A DNA stretch of 64,000 nt from Neodontobutis hainanensis (Eukaryota; Chordata; Actinopteri; Gobiiformes; Odontobutidae), in NCBI GenBank assembly GCA_024349245.1, contig JALDNG010000081.1, positions 1,204,501 to 1,268,500 on the forward strand. Direction: 5' to 3'. The position numbers were made by a program, and so were the translations under genes. Below, piece by piece: positions 47,125 to 58,974 of this stretch. Positions within the stretch are counted from its first letter, which is position 1; each line of letters begins with the position of its first letter. The notes beneath the pieces were generated by a model, which had not been told where the DNA came from, searched no databases, and saw only the letters and a list, made by a program, of their open reading frames with translations.

Positions 47125-47895
47125 TCCCCAATGTCCACAGTGTTTGGTGTTTCTTAAAGTCCTGGGATTTTTGTTGACTTTTGAAGAACAAAAGAGAAAA
47201 GATTTCATTCTATTTTTTATCAGCAAAAATGCACAATCTTGGAACAATTATGACAATATAAGACATTATGTTCAAATAATGATTTCAAGGGAAGTCGGTT
47301 GAAAGAGCAATTAGCAGGAAAAGAACTGAGAATAACTTTGAAAGACAAGTGCAGATGACACAAGGGATAAGTACAGGGATGGGTTCCCTCAGGGTCTAAT
47401 CCCAAACGAAGATAAACAGAAGTGCTGATTCAAATATGATACAAGAATTAACAGATTTTGCGTTTACCAGTTTGGTGAAATTGTGTGCACTGGTGGCCCA
47501 ATATGTTCTTAAAATAACTAAATATTATGTAGCAAATGTAGATTATGCAGCATAATCTTAATTTGTGTTTAAGTGAGAGAAAAAGTAGACCATGTTATCA
47601 GTTCATATTTGGCTCCAATTCAATCCAATTAAAACCAAAATACTTTACTTTATTTAAGAAAACTATTAGTTTCAACATAAGCAACAGGCCACTCAATGTT
47701 TTAAAGACAATTGACTGTTGTGAACGACATCTAGCCTTGTTCATGTATTACAGTGACTCTGGTAGCATATGATTATACAAATGTTCACTATTGCTTTAGC
47801 ATACAGATAAAGAAATAACAACGCAACTTCATTAACTTTGAAAATGTCACAGTTTTTAACAAATCTGCTAATGTTAATAAAAAAAAAGATCTTCC
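47125..47895. other. AT-rich non-coding stretch
   Basis: Nothing recognised. Confidence 0.5.
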
Positions 47896-47899
47896 AATA

Positions 47900-48190
47900 A
47901 TGACGTGTTTGCCTTTCCGTGCGTTTGTCTGAGCACTGTGTGACTGAAGAAACATCATCCCATTGTTAATCAGCCTGTTGTCGCTTTGTGTTCAATCTGC
48001 CGCCAGAGGCTAAAGGGTTAATGGATCAGCCAAAGTTTACATCCCATATGCGGTCCATTTTCAATGACTTCTCTTCCCCACATTGAAATAAACTATTTTA
48101 TGTCTCCAAATATGCAGATCATTTTGCTTAATGAAAGATGCTTGACGTCTCAGATCCAATTAATATGCAAATGCGAGTGAGGATTTATTT
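47900..48190. promoter_or_regulatory. Strong candidate conserved non-coding element (SOX and octamer sites)
   Basis: Repeat-free block with CCATTGTT (47960-47967, SOX-type), GTTAATCAGC, GTTAATGG and a perfect octamer ATGCAAAT (48165-48172) in CCAATTAATATGCAAATG. SOX plus POU sites in one short element recall neural or stem-cell enhancers, but here they are about 200 bp apart and not a composite site. Confidence 0.43.
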
Positions 48191-48194
48191 GTGA

Positions 48195-49245
48195 CATTCT
48201 GTATGGGTGAGAGAAAACAAAAAGGCTTCTTAACAGTAACACTAATTGCTGTGACTGATTGTCACATATCATCATTCACAGGGAATCGTCTAAATACCAA
48301 AATTCAGATAAAAATGTGCACATGGACACGGCGAGATATATTTATTTGCCGTTATTTGTTAGTCTGTTGTCATAGCTGTCATTATTTAGTAAATCTGAAA
48401 GATGTACAACAAAACTAATTATTCAATAACATTTTTAAGACAACATGTTTCCAAGCATGAAATTGTTTTTTTAAAAAGGACATTTACACATGATACAGCC
48501 ATGTTTGGTCTTTTCCTTTTGAAGCCCCATGTTTGAGATACACCCCCCTTTAGGCTCATCTCCAGTGGGTTGGGGAGGTGGATGGGACACAAAGCATAGG
48601 ACTTGTCTAATACAGTTAAAGGAAAAAAAGTGTTTCAATTAATCAAATGTTACATATCTTTCCCTAACCTCAACCATTTTATGTTCTTACAACCATTGGC
48701 TGCCGAGTATATACAGTGTGATTCCAGCTTGTGATTGCTCGTTGGGCCTTTATAAAACACTTGTGTGGAAAGCCTGTGGTGCTGTAGCCTACTTGTAATC
48801 CACACATTAAGTGTCACATATATGGATTTTATAGCTTTCATGCCTCTTATGTGCCTAGCAACTCTTCAAAAAGCCAGACTAATGCAATACATCTTTGGAG
48901 TGAAAAACCTTCAATCAGTGATGTATTTATCACTGTAAAAAATAAAATCAATATAGCAACTCAACTATTAAAATCCTTTAATGGATGAAGCAATGTACTT
49001 AGATGTTTGCATCATCCTTTAGCTTTAATGCCCAAGGCACTATCCAGAATAACACTGCAATTCAACGACCATAAAGCGTGACTGACACCTATTGTGACAA
49101 GTCACTAACATACAATACACACAAATGGTGCCTGGAATTAACGATGACTGATCCAACAGAAATACCAATGTAGTGCAATGGCAAAAAAATTTCGGAAATG
49201 TTGGTATTAAAACATCTGACAGAAAGTCATTGATGCTTTGTTTAA
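48195..49245. other. AT-rich non-coding stretch
   Basis: No recognisable gene or repeat. Confidence 0.5.
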
Positions 49246-49249
49246 AGTA

Positions 49250-49720
49250 TACTTAGCTTTAATGAAAGGAACACTTGAGAAGCTGCTTGGTCGGCAAAAC
49301 ACTCCACAAACACGGTGCAGTCCCTGTTGGACAACCTTTAGCCATTTTATATATCATCATCGAACGCAGTGATGATTTAATGCATCCCAATCGAGAAACA
49401 CTTCCGGGGCTGTAAAAACAATAATCAGCCTCTTCGGATTAAAAGGCCATATGTCCTTTAACAACAACAAAAAAGGTGCTGACTACCACTGGGCTGGGCA
49501 AAATAAAATGATCCACTGACATTGGCCCTAATGCTTTTCATCTTCTCCTTTATAGCTTTTAACCTTGCTGCGTGTCGACAGGAAGACAAACCGTACTTTA
49601 TATTTTTGGACTGAGGTCAAAGCATGAAAATATCCGCTTAATTCTGCTGTATTTGTCTCTCTGTTTAGTAAACAGGTCTGAGCACCAATTAATAATTAAT
49701 TCTTGACACAATGGATGTGC
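49250..49720. promoter_or_regulatory. Candidate conserved non-coding element
   Basis: Complex sequence with CATCATCGAACGCAGTGATG, CCCAATCGAG, AATAATCAGCC, GGATTAAAAGG and GCGTGTCGACAGG. CpGs are retained and only a short A-rich tract interrupts it near 49470. Confidence 0.38.
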
Positions 49721-49724
49721 ACAT

Positions 49725-50735
49725 GTTTGTGTGCTCTCATGCAAAGAACATGCATTCATAAACACACCCGAGAACATATGAGGAGATATTTCACATCTTG
49801 AGTGAGCATGCCATTAAAAATGTCCATTCAGTCACTCCACAGAATATATTAACAATTGTTCATTTCACTTGATGGAAAAAAGATCCTCTGAGGTTACTTA
49901 CTTTAAAAAAACTGTTGAAAGTGAAATTTTATTTTTTTTATTTAAACAGCAAAGACATCAAAGTCCTAGACAACAAGAACCAGATTTGTGAAAACACTTC
50001 AAAAATCAAAATGAAATGCAAATGTAGCGGCTTTATTTTGCACAGATATCAATAATTGTCATTTCACTAGGAGCCTGTGTAACAGAGCCATTTAGCACAA
50101 GAAAATGATTAAACTTTTTTTTCTGTCTCAAGACCTGTCTCAAACATCTTTACAAAGCTGGTAAATAGTCCATCTTTGGCTTATTTTAAAAATGGCATGT
50201 GCTGTTAACTTAAACAACATCTTTAAAGGGACTGTATGTACTGTTCGGAAGCATCTGGTTGTAGAGCACCTCACCACATTTTTACTGTCTGAACACCTTC
50301 TAAAACCCAGCTAGGACATCAGATGATGCAAATGTCAAAAGATTTAGTGACAAGAGCTATTTAGTTAAAAATCCCAAAACTTTATGGAAGACTACAAAAA
50401 CAGTGCTCAGTTTGTCCTCTCTGGTCAGCTGCCCAGATTATGGCATGAATACAGTTAACAGTGATAAACCTTAAACTTTTCCTGTCTTCTGAAATGACTC
50501 TTTGAAGCTGAGTAATGCACGTGTCATTGGACTTTTACCAGAGGTGGGGCATGAACCATCAGGCTCACAGCTGCTCTTTAGTCCCGTTCGAAGCGGACTC
50601 TTTGTTTCAGAAGTGGCTGGATTAGGATTTGTCAGCAAAATGACTGTATGACAAACACATTCATAACTGAAGACTTGCCAAAGTCTTGAACAAACGCAAA
50701 CGCTTGTGTCTAAATGCATCAGTGTTTGTGTGCAC
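49725..50735. other. AT-rich non-coding stretch
   Basis: No gene recognised; a 94-codon minus-strand frame (50471-50755) lacks known motifs. Confidence 0.5.
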
Positions 50736-50739
50736 TTGT

Positions 50740-51260
50740 CGTGTGTTGTTTGCATGCCGACCCAGCCTCAGATTGCTGTTTGAGGATGTAATTGCTCTGC
50801 TCCTCTCCTCCTCGGAGTGGCCCAGGATGGATCTGCGCGGGCTGTTTAGCAGTCAATGGCCGGAGCAGATTGTAAACAGATCTCCCATGAATTGCGGCTT
50901 TAGCGGTTTTGTGAGTCTCCAAACAAGGTTGTACCGATAACGCCATTCTCTCCCTGACAAAATCAGCCACTTTGCTGCAAGGGTGTGATTTGAGAGGTGC
51001 CAGTCAGTGTGATTGACAGTATTAATCCCCCACAGGAGCAAATAGGAGGAGAAAACAAACCGTGCCCTTATAGAAAACATGGCCCTGTTTAAATCCTACT
51101 TTGGGTAAATATTTCATCTATCTAATTGCACAGTCGTGAGCGGGACGTTGTTTGGAGGTTAACAAGAACGAAGATGCATAATTGGACAAAGTCAATTTTG
51201 AAAAGAACTCTCTATGGACCTTTTTTAACAATATCAAATGCGTTCATGTAATTCTGCAGG
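50740..51260. promoter_or_regulatory. Strong candidate conserved non-coding element (PBX-MEIS and OTX-type sites)
   Basis: Complex block containing TGATTGACAG (51010-51019), which matches the PBX-MEIS/PREP decamer, and TAATCCC (51023-51029), an OTX/PITX-type bicoid site, 3 bp apart. It retains CpGs (CTGCGCGGGC, GGCCGGAGC, GTACCGATAACGCC). Three overlapping short frames in different phases argue against coding. Confidence 0.45.
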
Positions 51261-51264
51261 AAAC

Positions 51265-53435
51265 GCTGAAATCATCCTTCTCCAGACACAAGCAAATGTA
51301 ATGATTGGCATTTTTATGGATTACGATGTTTTATGAAAGAAAAGAGGTTGATGTGAGCATGTCATTGTGTAATATTTAACAAAAAAAAGTAAATGGCAAA
51401 CTTTAAACAAAACATGCAACAGATAACCTCCTAAAAGGTCAACTCAGATGTAAGTGAAGTGAACTCTGCAGTGGATACATGGATGTCTCACAAAGAAGCA
51501 CTTGAGTAATCACCGATAACAAGTATTGAAAATTTTCCCTTATATTTAAGAACCATAAATAGTGCTTTGTTGTATTTCCAGATGTTTTGTTAAGTAACCT
51601 GTCTTTTTTCTTCTGACTCTAGACAAAAACAAAGCAGAAATTGCAGTTTGTTTTAGTTTAATCATTTTAAAATACAGTCAATTATCTCCAAACACTGCTG
51701 TGTAGAAGAAAACAGTGAACAGAAACTTGCATTATACTCGTCTAGAGGAGGCCAAGAGTACAAGAAGCTCCAACATTATCGAGTACTGGAATCTGGACAA
51801 CCCTAATTGAGACTCTTTCTTATGTTTATTCTGCAGATAATAAATGATAATTTTCATATAGTAAGTTGGTATAGTTGCTGGCGACATGGGCTTATTTTTG
51901 TTTTTAATGCAACTCACCTCTACTTTGCATTAATGCACTTTTAATAACTTGAATGTGCTTAAATATCATTGTCTGTAAAGGGTACTTGCATTATGTATGT
52001 ATTTGTGAATTGTTTGTGTACATTGTGGGACCGTTTCCTACAGTACAATACACAACAGTACTTATTGTTGGGGTATTTTAGGGGAATATTTGCTTTTCAA
52101 TTTGTATGCCACAAGATACTCAAAAGTACATTAAGGGAAAATTCAAATATTTTATAAGCCTTACTTTTCACTCACTTCATAAATTTATCCACATTTGTGT
52201 GTCGCAATCCTGATTAAGACATAAGGTAGTGGCACGTCTCTGACACTCAAAAGAAGACTCTGACCTTTAAATTATACATTCGTCTTTGTTGGCTGAAAGC
52301 ATTAAGCACACATATTAATTTTCAAAGAAGCTCCGGCAATGGAGACGTCTCTGTGACAGTGATGCAGACTCCTGCAGCTGATATAGCACAGGTTTAACAC
52401 AGGTAACAAAAATACCACACATTCACTTGATACAACATAAATATCTGACGTCACAAGGCCATGTTTAAACACAAAACCGTTGAGTATTTCAATTTCACGG
52501 CGAACTCTGTGGGAACTGTGATAAGGAGAATGACACAACCCGCAGATACGTGGAAAGTCAACAGAATAATTTGCAATGCTTTTAATTTGAACAGTTGTTG
52601 AGAGGGTATAAAGAAACACCCAAATATATAAAATTACAATTACACAGCAAAATATTAAAGCTTTGATACATGACTCTTTGGCTTGTTTCCAATTTCATAA
52701 TTACATTTTAGCAGAAAAAGGAGAAGTAGGGTGATTATTAGTAGGCAGAGAGGCCTGGTCAGAGCACAGCAATGAAGAGGCAATGAGGAAATATTGTGAG
52801 TAACAACTGTTTTAAATTATATGCAGGCTTTCACTCTTCCCTTAGTCTTCTTAATAAACTGCACAAAGGGCCCCAAAATGCATCACTCAAATAGTTGTTT
52901 AAATATCTTGTCATGTGAAATTATTTCTGTAAAAACATATTGTAATGTATCAGTTCTACAACCTCAGACAGAAACAACACATGACTTTTTTCACTGTACC
53001 ACAAAAGGACTGCTGCAAACTCACACAGGACTGTTATGTCCCAATATATCTATATATCAGATGTATGTAGGATTGTATAAGGCCGGGAGAGGTTCTGTGA
53101 GATAGAAATGTGCCACGTCACTCAGAGTTACAGAATGCAGTATGTTCCACGACGCTAGCACCCTGACATTCTGCCTCAAATGAATTACTATGTTAATTAT
53201 TGAATTAAATACAAATTTTAAATATTACACATATGTTTTTAATAGGCTATCGTCTGTTCTAAAAGAAACCTGATTATATCCATATTTCAATTTGAAAATG
53301 TATATATTCACAATTTAATTTTTTCATAATATTAGCAAGTTTATGAATAGCATTGGTAGGGTTGCCAATGATAACATCCTGCTTCGGTCCAACATCACAT
53401 TTTAGAGGTTTTGTACATTTTCCACATAAAGTAGG
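51265..53435. other. AT-rich non-coding stretch
   Basis: A perfect CRE (TGACGTCA) occurs at 52446-52453; otherwise nothing was recognised over 2.2 kb. Confidence 0.5.
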
Positions 53436-53439
53436 ACAC

Positions 53440-53740
53440 AATTGTAGTGATCAGCGAGAACACAGCTGGGGCAGAGTACGTTCATTTTTCTCCCAAATGG
53501 TGTAAAAATGGCCCATTACCGCGAGGAACAAAGAGGATGGAGCCCATGTTTGAGTCAAGCGCTCATTGATGCCCCGGTGACTGGGCTAGCCACTCTCCCA
53601 AGGCCTACTCCTTGATTAAATGCATAATCCACTACTCCCCATCCCCAGTGATTTAGTGTGCCTTTAAATCAGCTTGCGCACACATAAAAACCTCAAATAA
53701 AAATCACCAAGAAAAACCATTGCACTCTAACTGTTCTATT
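53440..53740. promoter_or_regulatory. Candidate conserved non-coding element
   Basis: Complex block with CCATTACCGCGAGG, AGTCAAGCGCTCATTGATGC and TTGATTAAATGCATAATCCA (homeodomain and OTX-like cores). Low repetition. Function is inferred. Confidence 0.4.
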
Positions 53741-53744
53741 AAAA

Positions 53745-55005
53745 TGATACCCTGCCCAGCCTTTCTTCTCTGCAATACCGTTTATTCCACATGAATGCAT
53801 AGCTTCATTTTTTTTTTTCACAGGTATGCATATAAAATATTTAAAGTTTAAAATGTCACCGTTGAAACATCAAATGCAGGAGTCTCTCATTAATCAGCAA
53901 GGATGGAGGTTCTCTTTTAAGGTTATAACCCTTTGAAAGAGCAAAAATTACATTTTTGACCTTGAAGATGAGACAAACTCATAAACGTAAAATAATTTGC
54001 AGTTTAAAGGGGAAAGAGATATCGGTTACCTCAGCCAGCAGTGCTCTGGGTTGTCGGGGAGGAGACCAAACAAGTCTCATTTTCATATTTACATCCAAGC
54101 TGTTAAGATTAATTTGAAATCACATCAAGAAAAAGACAAAACAAAACTCAGAGAAAACATCAAAAGGAGCAACTGTCAAACTTTTAAATCCACGGAGCCT
54201 TGGTATCTCCGAAGGGTGAGACACAGGACTTTTTTCTTACAGTTTTATTAAATGGTGCATGACATTTTCATTACTCAAGGAAATTAAATTGACTAATTTT
54301 CTTACAAGCTCTGTACGTCTGCTATTCTAGGGAGGTGCACCGTTTCAACAGAGCAATTGTTTCAACACCTACACAAAAGAAATGCCAACGTGGATGTGCC
54401 CTCAGAAGAGAAGGATTTTAAATGCCTCTGAGGAAATGTGCTCTTTAATGAGGGAATTTGGGGTTTTGAGTTTTTCCCAAATTTGGGGTTTTGATCTAAT
54501 GCCTGAGCACTAATTCATATTTATTTATTTGTACAGCTAAACATAAACACTTTGGGTAATTACAATAACTGGTTTGTCAAAGTTACAACACAGTTTTATT
54601 TATTATAAATTGTATGTATATATGTAAATCTCACTTTTTTACCAACTCCCAAGTGGCCACATGTGGTACTGCAACAAAAATTATAATCAACTGCAGAAAA
54701 GGTAGTACATTTACTTAAAAATATACAGTATTTGTCTTTTATTTTTATACAAATCCCTGTGATTGTGAGGCATTTATCTGAGTGTACCCCACCTCATGTA
54801 CTCCATCAAATGCACAGGAAAAATGTAAAAACCTTCAAACTAATGTGATTAATCACCTTTGTTTGTAAACTGTAGTTATCAGTTTATGTCAATAGCTAGT
54901 TTTTAAAGAGCAGGACAAATTGTAACATCCTTTTGTATAATGCAAGAAAATCTGACTTGCATGCTAGTTATTTGTAAAGAAAATACAGTTTCTTGAAAAA
55001 GCTCC
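53745..55005. other. AT-rich non-coding stretch with a 15-bp direct repeat
   Basis: AATTTGGGGTTTTGA occurs at 54455-54469 and again at 54480-54494, a 25-bp offset duplication. Nothing else was recognised. Confidence 0.5.
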
Positions 55006-55009
55006 ATAA

Positions 55010-55220
55010 ACATAGGATCGACTAAGTTGTATTGAGGCTTTAACAAGACACAGTAAGGATATGTGAGAGAAATATGGAGAGAGCGAGGACTTGGACTTGG
55101 CCCCTCCTCTGGAGATGAAAAGCCTGATTACCTCCACCTCTCAGGGGTTGTAAGCCACATGGCTGACAACATCAGTGGAAAATAGACTCCCGAACTCCTT
55201 TGGGCCTTATACCAGCTTAC
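55010..55220. promoter_or_regulatory. Weak candidate conserved block
   Basis: Less AT-rich patch with GAGAGCGAGGACTTGGACTT and CCTGATTACCTCC. Function is inferred. Confidence 0.22.
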
Positions 55221-55224
55221 ATTT

Positions 55225-58075
55225 AATGTGAGAGGAAAGCCACACTAAAAAGGAGGAGACACTGCAGCCTTAGTCCTAACCTAAGGGAAGCAATAAGGAA
55301 GGAATTTATATTTTTGTGAAAGTCATCAGTGTTTATTAAGTGGCCCACAGTCGATTCAACTTTTGATGCATATCCTCTTTCGCCCAATTCTTTGTTGGTA
55401 CTTTCACCACACAACAGTCGCAATATGTTAGAGCGACTGTACTGGTTTCAGACCTGACTAGAAATGAATCGGCAAAGAACACAAACCGAAGCATTTTAAT
55501 TATCATTTATGAAAAAAATCCATTAGAACTTATTTGTAAAAACATCAAAATTTGCCAAAGCTTCAGAAATGTCACATGCATGATATAGCATTAATGCACA
55601 AAAGAATAATGGAATGTTTCTAGATTGGTCTGGATATACATATTTGTGAAGGATGCTGGGAAAACACATTATGAGACATATAATAACAAAACAACCGTGA
55701 AATGCAGCACTATATCATTCAGCCTCTGGGTCCTGTCATTGTGGTATTGCCCTCACTGTCTATGTTGCCATGTCATTAAAGAAAAAAAAAAGAAAGAGTC
55801 TCTTGCAGTTACTCACACAAAACCCCTGGAAAGCATGTTTTCTCTTTAAAAAATTAGACTTAAACTTTAAAATTTAGAATTAGTGAAATAATAAAACATT
55901 TTTTTATTTTTATTCTCAATTGTTCATAACTATGCACTCATTTCACATTTTCCTTCACACTGTTTATTTTTTATTGAAACACAACTATAGTTTCTCGGTT
56001 TAAGTCAGATTTTTAGCTGACCCTGCTTCAATCGTCCCGGCTGCCACTGTGCTGTCTGTCATTAATTATAAACTGAAACTTCAAAATGATATACCATCAA
56101 ATCAAAAGTGAGTGCTACATAAAATACCAGAAGCCTAAAATTGAAGGCCTTCATTGTGTATTAGTAACACATTTTGAGTTCCTTTGGTTAAAAAAAATGA
56201 TATGCCACTAATGCTTTGATGACGCTGGAGGCCTCTCTGTGACCTCTGTGTTCGTCAACAGCAACCACAATTTACTGTCTGCCTGAACTCTATTTCAAAG
56301 GTTACTGAATTAACTTAAAATTACTTACAATGCCATTAGAAGGCTGCCATCTTTTGTTGTGGCTGTAAATTAATTTAAAACCTCAGCCATTTGAAATATT
56401 CTGCAACATGTCATAAAGAAAAGGGGAAAAAATACAACCAAATTGACAGAAGTGGGACTTTCTCAATGCTTTTGGCTTGGCACATGCTTTTCTTGAGTGA
56501 TGAGAAAAAGAAATTGGGTTTAACTGGAAACATATGGTATTCTGCTGGAGAGGAAGCCTTTGTAAGAGGATCATGGTCGTAATAAACAGAGAGAGGAAAA
56601 GGGCACGTGTGGCGGTTTGGTGGATAAAGGGTTTTTCTAAAGGCAAGATGGAGGCAAAGACTATTCTTTTATTTTTTTCTCCACCAACCCCATACTACAT
56701 TTCTCCGCCAGTATTCAAATATAAAACAGCAATAAAAAGTACACATCTTGTAGGCACAGATTAGCATCCTTGTTTTAGATCTTTATAATGTTGTAGGGTT
56801 TTCTCGGCATCAGTGATGTCCAATTAAGGTTAGCTACTATAGAAATATATGTCCAAATATACTAAATTGCCAAATCACAATACATTTTTTTTAACTGTTC
56901 CCATAAATAATTCTTTGAAATAATAATTCATGAAAGGTTAGCTTAAGCCTGGACAGCCACTTCTACTGAGTCTTACCTATCCACCTATCCACAACTTACT
57001 TCTTGTCCTTTAAGAAAAAGGCTGTTGATCACATATTTTCTGTACACACTGTTGGGTTGTTAACTGTGCATCAGCTGTGTCAAACTTAAAGCAATCTAGC
57101 CTGTGAGATGAATTTGGAAAGTGTGAAAAATAGAAGAGAAGATAAAATAACTTTTTACTGAGTGGGCAGTGAAAGTTAGCTATGATATTGCTAGTAATAT
57201 AGCATTAGCATCAAAACCATATTGTGAGGGTGGGTTTGTAAAAATATTTTGGTTGGACGACTTCAGATCAATATGTGGCCCCTGAACTAAAATGAGTTTG
57301 ACACCCCATGATCTAGGCTGATACTGGAAATGTACAATAGTAACAAAATTGGTGACCGAGTCATTTTTGAGGAAGCACTGATTACATTTTTGCTCTCATT
57401 TCAAATAAACACAGAGACAGGATCAAGAAATCATAATTATAATTACAAAATAACAAAGGGTGCAACAAGGGCGTACAGTCTGATAGAGATAATTATGTAC
57501 ATGAAGGGCAAATAGGAAAAACAACAGTAGGAGAAGCAGTTTTGTCCCTTACAGGCTTGTCTCATTCGACTCCATTGACCTGATCCAAGAGGGGTTGAGT
57601 ACACCACAACAGCCGCTATCCAGGGTTTTTGCTTTTTTACATTTAAAAAAACACCCTATAAATCAGTAACTTTAAAGATATAACTTACAAATTATTCAAA
57701 TATGTCTCTTGTAAAAACAAACATTGCCAGAACCAGACAGCAACACATTTTATTACACAGTATATGTCCCAATGTTTTTACGTATGAACACTTATGGAGG
57801 GCTTGCTATACATACCTGTAATGTAAATGGGAGACAGAATTTTCCCTCCACATCTTTGTATCTTATGTGTTTCTGACAAGTTTGCGTAAATGTAGGGGTT
57901 TGAGATTGCCCAAAAACAAGCCTAACCCTAAACGAATAAAAGTTCACTCAGTGAGGTCTTTTGGTCTTTTATCCTGCCTTATCTGGTTTGTATGTACTCT
58001 CTACTGGGGCATATGTCTGTGGCGTAATCACAACAACAATCTTTTACAGATTGCCCATAATTAGAAAAGCTCCTC
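55225..58075. other. AT-rich non-coding stretch
   Basis: No gene, RNA or transposon recognised over 2.9 kb; short A/T tracts only. Confidence 0.5.
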
Positions 58076-58079
58076 TCCA

Positions 58080-58280
58080 AACCAGCTCCATGTTAAGAGC
58101 ATGATTGCAGTCAAATTGAGCAGTAATTTGTACGATGTGGACGTGTGTGCTGCGCAAAGAGAGTAGTCGAAAGGTTTAATGGCACTTTTATCAGACCTGG
58201 TTAGAGGTCGCTTTCACAAAGAGAGACTTTGATGAAGCTTAGATCTCACTGATAGTCAGACTTGGACTCAAAATGCAGCC
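58080..58280. promoter_or_regulatory. Candidate conserved non-coding block
   Basis: Complex stretch with GTACGATGTGGACGTGTG, GCTGCGCAAAG and AGTAGTCGAAAGG between AT-rich flanks. Function is inferred. Confidence 0.28.
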
Positions 58281-58938
58281 ATAGCACCAAGCCTTTTAGT
58301 TCTTATTTATAACGTGACTGACTTTGGTGCCAGGAAATTTTGGAAAGATCCTTTTGTTTTAAGTTTGTTTATTTTAAATATCTAACTTCTATTAAACTGG
58401 TCTAAAACAACATAATAGTCTGGTGTCGCTGTCACAAAAATACTTAAGGTCAATATATTACACCAGCACTATTTTAGCGCTTGTTTGAGCAATGAAAAAA
58501 AAGTAACTCAAAGACTGTGTCTGAAATCACTAAACAGGGTCGCACTACATAATGGACTGTATACTGAGCTCAGTAATGAGCTTTTTTTCACTGTGGTGCT
58601 TATTTTACTTAATGTTTGTTGGACTTTGCTAAGAGTGGACTTTTTGTAATTAACTCTGGAAACATTATAAAGAATAAGTCTCATGAGGTTCTCTCACCTT
58701 CTTTAATAAAACTCTGGTTTTGTGGCTCACTCTTTTTTCCAACACTGTGTGAAACTTTGGACACCACTAAAATGGTAATCACTGTTAAGTGCATGATATA
58801 GTGACGAGGGAGTGGTTTTGAACACAGCTTCAGTCAAGTTTAGGCTCCTCTAAACTGTGTCCTTTGTTACCAATAAATGACTAAATGTATAATCTAAACC
58901 CATAATATTTTCAAAAGTTGTTTTAAGTTTAAAATGAA

Positions 58939-58970
58939 GACTGGTCTAACACTTAGGACCAGTCTAAGTG
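58939..58970. repeat. Overlapping, mutually exclusive inverted repeats
   Basis: GACTGGTC (58939-58946) pairs with GACCAGTC (58957-58964), while CACTTAG (58950-58956) pairs with CTAAGTG (58964-58970). The two stems share base 58964 and interleave, so a transcript could form only one at a time. Confidence 0.7.
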
Positions 58971-58974
58971 ATCC

